64,000 nt of DNA from Cornus controversa (lineage: Eukaryota; Streptophyta; Magnoliopsida; Cornales; Cornaceae): contig CM048852.1 in the NCBI GenBank assembly GCA_026545225.1, forward strand, positions 53,141,146 to 53,205,145. Reading direction: 5' to 3'. Shown in pieces: positions 21,601 through 32,040 of the stretch. The notes under the pieces are model-generated. The model worked only from the letters and a program-made list of their open reading frames with translations, had not been told where the DNA came from and made no database searches. The first letter of the stretch is position 1. Each line of letters opens with the position of its first letter. A program made the position numbers and the translations under genes.

Positions 21601-23303
21601 TATCAAATGAAAATGGTATTTGAAATAAATTTGTTTATTTTAATTTTAAATAATAAGTCTACAAAATATTCAAACGAACAAAATTTTGGATTTCTTTTTG
21701 CTTTATTGAGTGATTGTATTATTTTAGCTAGTAAGGCACGTTAGTGGTAATACCACATGTTTCTTCTCTAAATTGTAAACGCATCCTTGTTTATACTCTT
21801 ACATTCCTTTTCATGTTTTAAATGATTCAGATATATATTCTTTCCTTTCCACCATTCGGATTAAGACACGACAATTATAATTCTAATTAACGTAACTAGT
21901 AATCTTGTACCAATAATACTACAGTGCATTTAGATAATTAGGATAGCAAAGAAAGATTATAAAAAAATAAAGGAAACCATTAGTTAACATTTGAGGAAAA
22001 GAAAATTGTTTACTCTCATGTTTTGACAAACAGAAGAAAAAGAAAAACAGTAGTAGCTATTTATCATGTTTGTAAAAAATTAATAGAATGAAAAGAAAAA
22101 TGAAAATGGATGTATTATTATATGAATAGAAAGAGTATAAGATGAATTCACGTATCAATGCTTGGTTTGGTAGGAAGAAAGAGGGGTAGTGGTTTGGTAG
22201 GAAGAAAGAGGGGTAGAGGAAAGATAGGAGGAAAGGAAAAAAAAAAATTTGGTTTGGGTTTACAAATTTTTAATCCTTCAAATTTGGACAAAACACAAAG
22301 AAGGAAGAAATACAAGATTATTATAAGTATTTCAAATTATTAAACTTTTTTTATTTTTTTTCCTAACTTTTCTAACAAACAGAGAGTAAGATATTATCCT
22401 CTTTTCTTCTCTAGAAATGTCTCAGTCATCCATTATTCTCTTTCTTTCATCTAATTTTTTTTTTCTTACCAAACGGAACATAAGAAAAAGAAAAGTCACA
22501 ATCTTTATCCTTTTTATTTCAAATCCTCTGCTTGAAGGTTTTCCTCTCTTAATTTCCTGCCTGATGTTCAAACTTCAAACCAAATAGCATGTGATAAGCT
22601 ACCATTCCTTTCCCTTTCTTCCTACTTGATCCATCCATACATTAATATACAAACTCACATAGATATATAAGAATTTATTGTGTGGCAAATTAATAGCGAG
22701 TGGACACAAAAGCTGCAATTTATCCAATGAAAAAGCAGGAGTATGATTTATTTAAGTTCCGAAATGTGCACTTTACCTGCCAAATCATACATATGTATGA
22801 TCCATATACACACTACACAAGTTCCACAGAGAATCTTGTCTGCATCTCATTTAATTTTCTAGGTTTTACCAGTCTTGTTTGCACTGCTACTGGTCTACTA
22901 CTAAAAAAATAGTATATATAATGTTTTTAATTTAATTTTATATGGGCTCAAGTGGTAGGTGATTTTGGACCGTTATGAATGGTGGGCCTCATTCAGTGTA
23001 CTCATACTACATCATCCAGCATTCTGAACCACTTGATTATAATAAGTTGGGTTCTGGCCTTCAGTGGAGATCGAGGGCATGTTGTCCTATCATCCTATCA
23101 TAGAAAATGTGATATGGTAAAAGCATTCAGTTTTTGGTCAATTAATTATGAGTGATTTACTATTAAAAATAAAATGTAGGCCAGTGAATTTTAAAGTTAA
23201 ACGTTAAGAGTACGTTAAAATTAATGGTTGTGTGAGTTATTTTATTAGAATAAAAATATATATACATATGAGTGATTCATTAAGTTTGACACTTGCGCAC
23301 GCG

Positions 23304-23335
<32 letters not shown>

Positions 23336-23446
23336 GTCCAATGGCTTGACTATGCAATAATATATGTGTTTTTATAGTTCTTGTGAGATTTATATAACCT
23401 CTCCATATATAGATGAATAGGGTATTCGATTCCATGAATGTGAGCT
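21601..23446. other. Intergenic DNA with TIR-like fragments
   Basis: Between about 22162 and 22485 the ends GCTTGGTTTGGTAGGAAG and CTTACCAAACGGAACATAAG form an imperfect inverted repeat like other GTTTGG-type MITEs in the window. The interior is purine-rich with repeats of GGTAGGAAGAAAGAGGGG. No gene seen. A (CG)n(AT)n run lies at 23296-23335. Confidence 0.45.
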
Positions 23447-23455
23447 TTATCGTTA

Positions 23456-23723
23456 GGTTTACCCTAACACTGACTTTTTTACATGTTTGGTTTAATTACA
23501 CATGGGTGTTATGTTTGTAAAATGGTTACACTCACATCCTTTCAACACATTGAAATGACCATTATATCCCCACTATTTGAAAATGATTGTTCCTTACTAT
23601 TTCAATAGATTGGAGGACATTTTAGTTCATATTTAGATAAAAGGAAGGTGAACGTAACTTTTTTATAAACATAACACATGTATAATTAGAGCAAACTACA
23701 GGAGAAGTCATTGTATTTTACCC
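23456..23723 (-). mobile_element. Mutator-like MITE, copy 1 of a family also at 55058
   Basis: The 268-bp element is collinear with the inverse of the element at 55058-55323 along its whole length (shared blocks include GGATTGGAGGACATTTTAG and GTTATGTTTGTAAAATGGTT). The right end ATTTTACCC is kept, and the left end is decayed. Flanking nonamers TTATCGTTA and TTATCGTTG (23447-23455, 23724-23732) agree at eight of nine bases. Confidence 0.75.
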
Positions 23724-23732
23724 TTATCGTTG

Positions 23733-24506
23733 TTACACTAATACTATGACTACATCTTAACTTTTACCAAACACATCCAATTCAAATTATGAATGTGTTA
23801 AAGAATGAATGCATATTAAATACTTTTATATAATGAATATGGAACTTATATTTGGGTTAGGCATTTTGGGCCTGCCTCTTTTGAAGCCTTTCCAATTCAA
23901 ACCCATTTACTTGACAAAAACATAAACAAACCCATTTTGGGCTTTGGCAATTGAAAAACATAACAAAAGAGTGTGAATTTTCTAATTATGTTAAACATAC
24001 GCAAATTTCCTTCAAATATATCAATAATTATTGAACTATTTCCAATTGTCCTTGAGTATTACAAATAGATTGTCATTTATATATAAAAGATGACTCATCT
24101 CTCGTGTGGCCTAATTCATGCAAGCAAGCATCAATAGTCCCTTCATTTTTAAGCTTGATTATGCACCAATAACAAGATATGCTTCTAATTGTTAGAGAGC
24201 GAATCCTACCATGATCCTACAATTATAATTTTGTATCAAAATTTAATAAAAGTATATTACACAAATGGCATGCAAACATTTCTTATATGTCTCCATTTAT
24301 CAAATTTAGCTAATCTAATATGCCATATTTACTTGATGTCATCTCATTTCTATATACTTTGATGGAGTATTATATATTCATCCACATAGTCTCAACCTGT
24401 GCAACACCATGAAATGGCTTATATGTTAATACTTAATATCACTTTAAATATGCTAATTAAGAAAATATTTTATGACAATTATCGTGAGCTTGGGCTCATA
24501 ATTGAC
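23733..24506. other. Intergenic DNA, nothing recognised
   Basis: AT-rich with no gene, RNA or defined element that I can support. Confidence 0.5.
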
Positions 24507-24509
24507 TTA

Positions 24510-25293
24510 GGTTCCGTTTGGATAGACAAGAGAGAAAAGAAAGGAAATGATAACTTTAGTTACGGAAGAAAAGAAAAAAAATGAGAGAATAACAATAACT
24601 TCTATTTATGTTTGAATAAACATGGGAGAAAAGAAAAGAAAGGATAATATTATTGTTTGGATAAGATAGAAAAGAACAAAGAAAAGAAATGATAACAATT
24701 AAATTACTATTATACCCTTTTATATTTAATGGGACATGGGTGAAATAACAATTTTATTTTTCTAATTGTTGAAGGCAGTTTTGTAATTATGAAAATACTA
24801 CTTTAACTCACTATCCTTTCTCTCCCAATCTTTTCATTTTTTGGGGGATATGATATGAGAGATTAGGAAGTATAACTATCTCTCCTAATCCCTCTCATTT
24901 CTCTTCATTTAAAGTACCTAAATACAACACACTATCTTTTCCTTTATTTTCTCTACTTATCCTTCCAAATCCTTTAATCCAAACGATGTCAGAGCTAGTT
25001 TGTATTGGTGGAATTAGAAGGAAAAAAAAAAGAAAGAGAGGGATAATGCTTTTGTGTTTAGTTTGTTACTAAGGAGTGAATGAAAAGAGATATGATAGTA
25101 AATTAGTTGAAATAATTTCTTTTCCTTTCTCTTTTTAGCTTTTTCAAATAAGAATGTTATATTTTCATTTATTTTTTTTCATTATTTCTCCGGACATGAA
25201 TACATGATATTTTATCGCTTCTTTTCTTTACTTTACTCTCATAACTAATGTTATCTTTATTTATTTTTTCTTATTTTTTATCCAAACAAGGCC
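24510..25293. mobile_element. Composite of Tourist-like elements
   Basis: The outer ends GGTTCCGTTTGGAT and ATCCAAACAAGGCC are inverted relative to each other and flanked by TTA on both sides (24507-24509 and 25294-25296), the PIF/Harbinger target duplication. An inner right-type end (AATCCAAACGATGTC near 24977-24991) suggests two elements fused or nested. Interior is AGAAAAGAAAGG-rich without coding capacity. Confidence 0.5.
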
Positions 25294-25296
25294 TTA

Positions 25297-25601
25297 ATCA
25301 ATTTCAAAATATTTAAATTAAATGATATATAAAAATGATCATTAAATAGTATAAGATGATAAAAACATCCTCAAAAGTGGAGTGCAGCAAGTGTAAATCA
25401 TTTCATTTCCCCAACTAAAATGGCATAAATGAGAAAGAATGAAAATGAATATGTCAGTTTCATGAATATTACAAACCTCTGGGGACCTAAACTTAATATT
25501 CAGCCCCACTATTTACACTAATTATAGCTTATTCTACATTTATAGTTCTCACATTTGGCTCCTTCTGGATCAGTCGGATCATTCTTCCTCAGCTTGGAAA
25601 C
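25297..25601 (+). other. Upstream region of S1FA
   Basis: AT-rich sequence before the S1FA start; the leader probably lies in the last 60-80 bases. No separate gene. Confidence 0.4.
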
Positions 25602-28600
25602 ATGGACGATTACGACGGCGAATTCGCTTATCACCCACCTCCATCATTCGATCGCGCCGTACGTTTTCTATAGATTTCAAAATCCAATCTTTCTAATTTT
25701 CAATGCTATTTGCGAGATCTGTTTTCATTCACACACATTATATATATACACAAATGCGTTAGGTCTTTGATGTTGTGATCTCCGTGTTGTTGCTTGTTTG
25801 GATCTAAATCACAATGATCTGGTCTTCTATGTTTTTTTCTCTCTCTATAATTTCTGTGAATTCGAATTTTATTATCGTTTTCTGTTTGTCGTATTGGTTG
25901 AGCTTAAATTGGTTGATATATGTAGAGAACGACTAAGGTTTCTTTGCATGTGCTTTTTAAGAACGTGTCTTTTGATCCGTAAAAAAAATGAAATTAAGAG
26001 AGTAAATAGCAGAAATAAAATTGGAGTTTTCCTTTCTGTGATTGATTTTTATAGGAGATTCAAGTGGGATTTGATTTCAACATACATTATGTACCAATGA
26101 CAATTACACGTCTCTCTCTCTCTCTCAAAAATATGTTCACTTAAATTTTTAAGTTTCTTTCTATCCCTAGGTTATGTAGCTCTAAGAAATACAATTTAAT
26201 TGCTGTTTTATGTATTATTCTGCATTTTTTTTTCTAGAATTTTTTTTTTGCGAGGGGTGTTTATTGTTTGGGTAAAGTGACTCCAATTGTCAATTAAAGC
26301 TGAGCTGTTATATACTAACAGATATTAGTTTTAGTAGGACTCAAAAGCAGGAAATCCATGTGTCTTAGGCTTCACTTGTATCACCTAAAACTCATTTAAT
26401 ATTGTTAGTATCTATGAAGTTTTAACCAATGTGTATTGGGAAAAAAATTTGTTATGATTGTTCCACTTGGGACACTTGAATTCCACCCTCATTCTACAGC
26501 TAAAAAAAATGCGTTTTGAAGCTTGAGTGAAACTCTAAATTTGTGGGTTTTGTTTCTGAAATATAGGGTTAAACGTGATTTAATCAACATAAAAGTTTCT
26601 AACACAACTACCCTAGCTCAGCTCCATGAAGTTTTTGTTATATATCTTTCTGCGGCCAAACTTTTTCTGAAACCATACATTCCTCACAATCTCAATTCAC
26701 ATCCTTCTTGTCTTCTCCTTGTTCTTGTGATACTTCAATTGTGAAATGTGAACCATATCCTCGCTGATGTATAACCAATTTTCTGGCACTTGATAGTGAG
26801 GTCATCCAGCCATCTTAATAGGTTCTATTATCCTTTTTTAGCTAAGCATCTGCATTTTAACCACACTTAACTTTTTAACCACACTTAACTTATGATCATG
26901 TTTTTAAGTGCTTATTATTCAACGTTATAGAAGATGCCTAGTCTTATAGCTTTGCTAAAACGCTTACTTAAATATTTTAGGTGTGAGCTGATCACACCAC
27001 AATCCAAAAGCATCACATTGTCTGTGTTGCAATCCAGTTCTATAAGAAACACCTCACTACTGAGCCTATATATATATATGTTATTTTGCTTTATTCTTTG
27101 GGTGGTGGGCATGTTTAAATAATGAAAATGTGAACCTAATTGAAAAATATGTAGATTTACGACAGTTGATTAGGGAGGAATCATATGTTTTACTTTTATC
27201 ACTCAAAACTATATCGCTCTTTTACACAATGATCTAAAAACTGGACCAAGTTCTGGTGCTCAGACCAGAACATCACCAATCTCCTGCCCATTCTTGGAGA
27301 AGCCTCGAAGTGATTACTTTCTGAAATTGTCACTTTTAGAAGGATTACTGGGTGGTTGAACCAGAGTTTGTTCAAGTTGTTTATAGGTTTGCCTTCATGG
27401 AGGGTTTGAATCACCTATTAAAGCTGTGTAAACTCATTTGGGCCCTTTCTTTCTAGTTGAAAACTTGAAATTAATGTAATGACTAGTGGTTATGGTATTT
27501 GAACTTTAGATAATCTCAAAATTTTGGATCTCAGAAATATGTATTTGATTTGGTTTAATCAATAGACTCGTAGTGAATCGTTCTAGTGGAACCTAAGAAT
27601 CCCAAATTTTTGTGTCCTGACTGTAAATCTGATGATTGGCATGCAATTTCAAGTTTTTTATTTTTGTTGTTGAATGTTTTCACTCTTGTTTGGTGCAATT
27701 ACTTATTTTATTGTATATTTCATTCTTTTGTTGACAAAAATTTCTATTTGCATGTCTCATCTTTTGTTATCTCATCAGTTTCTTATCTTACTCCACTTTT
27801 GTGTTAAAACATTACACTTGTTTACCTTTCTTTTTTTTTTTTTGGAAAAAGATAGAAGAAAGCGACACAATTACCCTTTGAAAGCATATACGTTCCACAA
27901 TTATGTAAAAAAATTCCATTCACACCCTACTAGATAATTTTGTCAATCCTTCTCTCAAAATGATTAGTAGATTGCAAAGGTACATGGTAGAGTGCAAATG
28001 CCACATTGCTTTAGAGACCGAATACAAAAATTGGGAAAATTACACTGATCTCTCCTGAGGTTTAGTCAAATTACATGGAGCTCCCTCCTTGTTTGACAAA
28101 TTATATTGTTTCTCCCCTAAAATTTGCATCTTAATAACACGGACCACCCCTCTGTTAACAGGTAGCGCGATCAACGTTTTCAATTGCTGATAAGCCAATT
28201 TTGTCGTTTAAAGTTCCTAAAATGTCTTTTTAGTTATTGTGAAGACAAATTTGACTTGCTTACTCTAGTAAAATTACCTAAACACTTTGCCATCTTCTTT
28301 TAAGTTCAGTTTCATTCTAACTCAATTAAGTTGTTTGTATCTGACAGTCATATATATATTATATTGACATGGAGTATTATATAGGGTGGGATAAGATGGA
28401 TATAGTGAAATCCGTCCTTATTCCGCACTCCCTCCATTCAGAGGTTGTACTCGCCTTGAGCCTTTTGCCAAATGATTGAGAATAACTTTCCAAATCTTTG
28501 TAAGGTTCACTTTCGGGAAGAACATATAGATTATTAAGTAGGATGCAACAGAGCATATACATATATATACATTTTTTTCCAGTAACTATCGCTTTATAAA

Positions 28601-30359
28601 ATCTTCAAATTCTGGTATTTTAGAGGGAGAAAAGAAAGAGAAGTGAGAGAGTATATGATATTAAAATGGAATAAAATATAGCATTGCTCGTGGTCGTGGA
28701 GTTCTCGAGTTGTGCTCTCTCATCTTTTTCTCTCTACCGCACTCTCCGATTATTTTCCTGCCACCATCCCCGGCGGCGATGAAGCCAGCCGATAGCAGTT
28801 GCATAATATGAGTGGCGGTCCTCCCGGTTGGAGTGATCCAACCTCCTCATTTCAAAGACATCCATGCTCTGCTGCCACCACAAGATTGAACTCTCCAATT
28901 TATATGTTTATTTTCACTACACAGTACACATTGATCTTGATCTCATTCATGGCCGATGAGCCATTCTCTTCATCTCAACCATTGCCTTCTTCGTTTTCAG
29001 CTTCTACTACCGCTGCTTCGTTGGGTCATTCTGTGATCCAAATCATGAACAAGCTACAAGAAATTTTTGCACAGTTCGGTAGCTCCGTAGCTCATCGTCA
29101 CTTGAGCTCCTTCAGGTGGCAGAGATAGATATATATCTATATCTGCTCTGTCTTTTAAATGCTCTAATTTAGGTGTAATGAAACTTTAAGTCAAACCTTA
29201 TATTGGAATCCTAGAACAGATACGAGAGATGAAGAGAAGAGATAGGAAATGAGAGTGAGAGTTAGAATTTTTCCCACAAAAATTTTGCTTTTCCTTGAGC
29301 TTCTTATTGACTGCAGCATATATAATTGTTTATTTACACCTTTATTTATTCATATATGATATTATAGGTTAAACTGTTGACCTGACAGTTGAATCGATGA
29401 TCTGTGACCTCTTTTTTGGGTGTAGTATGTGGTTTGTAAGAATAATGCTTTTTACATACCCAAACAATTTTGGATGCAATTACGAGATCATTTTTGACTT
29501 TTAAGTAATTGCCGTAGTACAATTTCTCACCGAGCATTTTGATGTTGGATATTAATAATGTCTTTCTTTCCGGCAATTTGAGCTCCCAAAATTCCCTAGG
29601 AAGCTAGAATATGAAGTGTAACCTTCTCCTTAGGATAGGTTCGAATCAGAATATCTCTATAGCTTTAAAAATGGACCATTCTTGAATCTTTTCAGTTCTA
29701 ACCCACTTCTAAACACTTATCTTCCTATTTTCAGTCTCACTTCTCTGCTTGGGTTGAAAGGATTGATGCTCTTCACCATTCTACACTCACCCCTTCCACT
29801 CAAACACCCACTAATGAACAACTGTGCTGGGTAGTGCATTTCCCAAGTTGAACTTCAACAGAAAATATGACAGAACAACCTAATGTAACTTTTCTTTTAC
29901 ATTGGTCATATATGAATGTATCATATATAGGTTTTCTAAAGGAAACGTGAGGAAATTATTTCTTCAGCTGATAGCCTCTTTAAACTGGTATATGGTTTCA
30001 GCTGATAGCCTCTTTAAACTGGTATATGGTGACTGCATCAGAGTAGAATTTTAAATAGTTGGTTGCCTGTTTTTTTGCTTTTTTCCTTTTCCCAAGATTG
30101 TCTTCATTATAAAACATTTGCCATCCAATGGTCATATGAACAGGAAAAAGTGGTGAAAGATGTTGAAGTCAAAGGATTCAACCCAGCATTGATTGTCTTG
30201 ATTCTTGTTGGTGGGCTACTATTGGCATTCCTCATTGGTAATTATGTACTCTACTCGTATGCGCAGAAGACCCTTCCTCCAAGGAAGAAGAAGCCAATCT
30301 CCAAGAAGAAGATGAAAAGGGAGAGACTGAAGCAAGGTGTTTCAGCACCTGGAGAATAG
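25602..30359 (+). CDS. S1FA: S1FA-like small membrane/DNA-binding protein, two exons
   Basis: Exon 1 (25602-25658) encodes [19 protein letters not shown] and ends at a GTACGT donor. Exon 2 (30144-30359), after a CAG acceptor, encodes [20 protein letters not shown] and onward to the stop. Both junctions are phase 0 and the join reproduces the family pattern [18 protein letters not shown]. The 90-aa protein has an acidic N-terminus, a single hydrophobic helix (about residues 33-57) and a basic C-terminus ([20 protein letters not shown], then GVSAPGE) that is almost invariant among S1FA proteins. Spinach S1FA was described as binding a negative element of the plastid ribosomal gene rps1; the helix makes membrane association possible. 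The intron is 4,485 bp, very long for this gene, and contains the DRP3-like fragment at 28949-29128. Confidence 0.88.
25659..28679 (+). other. S1FA intron 1, 5' part
   Basis: No further exon found. Around 28034-28100 there is a single terminal-repeat-like end (AAAATTACACTGATCTCTCC, TGAGGTTTAGTCAAATTACA) resembling the Mutator-like MITEs of the window, without a visible partner end. Open frames of 60-100 codons here are AT-rich noise. Confidence 0.5.
28680..29150 (+). pseudogene. DRP3: Dynamin-related protein DRP3-like 5' fragment inside the S1FA intron
   Basis: From ATG at 28949 the frame reads [20 protein letters not shown], then [26 protein letters not shown]. Plant DRP3 proteins (mitochondrial and peroxisomal fission dynamins) begin with a serine/proline-rich tail followed by LGSSVIPIVNKLQDIFAQLGSQSTIELPQVAVVG. 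Here similarity holds up to LGS, then the frame shifts: in another frame SLELLQVA still echoes STIELPQVA, and after about 29107 similarity stops, before the GTP-binding loop. The frame ends at 29128. The 5' part (28680-28948) looks like a leader and contains a frame [11 protein letters not shown] that I cannot assign. It is a dead exon-1 fragment, not a working dynamin. Confidence 0.65.
29963..30029 (+). repeat. 34-bp exact tandem duplication
   Basis: A unit starting TTCAGCTGATAGCCTCTTTA occurs twice with a period of 34 bases, just upstream of S1FA exon 2 in the intron. The identity of the copies points to a recent event. Confidence 0.9.
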
Positions 30360-30717
30360 ACATTTGAGAGACTCTTGTTTCCTCCTTTCCTTCATGTTGA
30401 GCTGCTGCTATCTTTAGAGTTTTCCATCCATCTACATTGTCTAGTACTGTTGCCGACAAATGGTTGCACTACACAGTAATTATCTCTCTTTCTCTCATCA
30501 TATTGGTAGAGATTGAGAATCATGGTAGTGACTTCTTCTCTCATCCAGAGATGGTTCCTTTCAATAACTGTGACTTCAATATTGAAATGAACAAGTTGAG
30601 ATAATTTATATTAATATTGGAATTTCTTCTTCTTCTTCTTGTTTTTTATTTATTTATAGTCAAGTACTTAAATACGACAGTGTTCATGTTCGAGAATCTT
30701 TTGAGTTTTAAGAAATA
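30360..30717 (+). other. S1FA 3' region
   Basis: Sequence after the S1FA stop codon, probably its 3' untranslated region, with TTCTTCTTC repeats near 30626. No other gene. Confidence 0.5.
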
Positions 30718-30720
30718 TAA

Positions 30721-30929
30721 GGGCCTGTTTGGTTCATTTTTATAAAAACAATTATCAAGAACTCAGAAAAAAGTACTGTTTTCAGAGAACCATGTCTTTT
30801 TTTAATTGAGTTTTCAGAAACAGTTTTCTGAAATTGTCAAACAAACAGTTTTTTTTTTTAAATATAATTTTCAATTACAGTTCTCAGAATATTAAAAACT
30901 ATTTTCAGAAAATTAAATCAAACATGTCC
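30721..30929. mobile_element. Tourist-like MITE
   Basis: Left end GGGCCTGTTTGGTTC and right end AAATCAAACATGTCC are imperfect inverted repeats, and TAA flanks both sides (30718-30720, 30930-30932), the PIF/Harbinger target duplication. The 209-bp interior has inverted TTTTCAGAAA words. A related copy, split by another element, lies at 57286-58110. Confidence 0.7.
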
Positions 30930-30932
30930 TAA

Positions 30933-32040
30933 GACACACAAGCATAAAGTTCTATTTAAAAGACACAAAACAAATGACTATTTACAAGTAGACGGATTTT
31001 AGGAAATTATGTGCCCATTGGGTTCAATTCTGAACGCAATTTGAATTTTATTAAAGAAAAAAAGAAAGAAAACTATCTCTAAAATTAAGCCTTTTTCAAA
31101 TCCAGTTTAGCCTTTTCCGAATTCAGTTTGTTCAAAATAGTTTTTGGAAATTGTAAATCAATCGAATCTTTGAAGTATTTCTATTTTTTAATTTTTTGAT
31201 AAGAGACTGTTCTAATAGAATTTTTTGAAAAAGGACTGAATGTTCAAATTTGATTTTTGTAGCATGTCGTTTTGCAAGACAGCTACCTCTTTTGTCTATA
31301 ACTAAATTTATTGTGTTTAATTCCAATTGTCATGCAACCATCTAAAGAAAACAAAAACCAACGGTTGTGTTTCCCACCCGTGACCTGTAATAAATCTTCA
31401 ATATTAAGCATATTCTCGACTCTGTATCAAATGTCATCTCAACAAAAAAATGAGCTTTGATTAGGAGAATGTCTACCATGCATCCGGTATAAATACACGA
31501 GGTGAATCTTGTCTGTAGACTGTGAGTCCATATGTGTTTAATATATACTAAGTCGTGTACAACACACCCGGGCGGGTGTAACATAAATCTTCTCCTTGAT
31601 TAGAGAAGAAATTATAATCTACATGAACTCCATGTTCCTAGCAAACCAGTTTCATTTTAAGTTCTCTTTAACCTAGAAAAGAAAGCTATTTTAAAGAGAC
31701 TGGATCTGTAGCAACATTCAGTTTTGAAGGCTCAATAACGACATGTTCATGACATTCAGAAACCCTAAAAATGATAATAAAGTAGCTAGCTTTATCTTGC
31801 AATCCTGGCTTCTTTCCAAATCCAAAGAGCAAATCTACAAATACAATGCATTATAAACACAGCAGAGGCAATGGCTTCATTTTCAGAGTAATTTATTTAT
31901 ACATGATTCAGCAAAAGAGTGTGATAGGCATTCAAGCATGGTTCAGAAACTGCAAGTACAGTTTCACAATAACATATCAAACTGATGTATCATAAGAGTA
32001 TAGGCAGGCTAGGACCTGCCATGTTGAGGAAGAAATACTC
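30933..32040. other. Region between S1FA and the CNR8-like gene
   Basis: The two genes converge here. The right part (about 31850-32040) is likely the 3' untranslated region of the CNR8-like gene. Otherwise no gene; minus-strand open frames at 31132-31326 and 31342-31584 match nothing. Confidence 0.5.
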
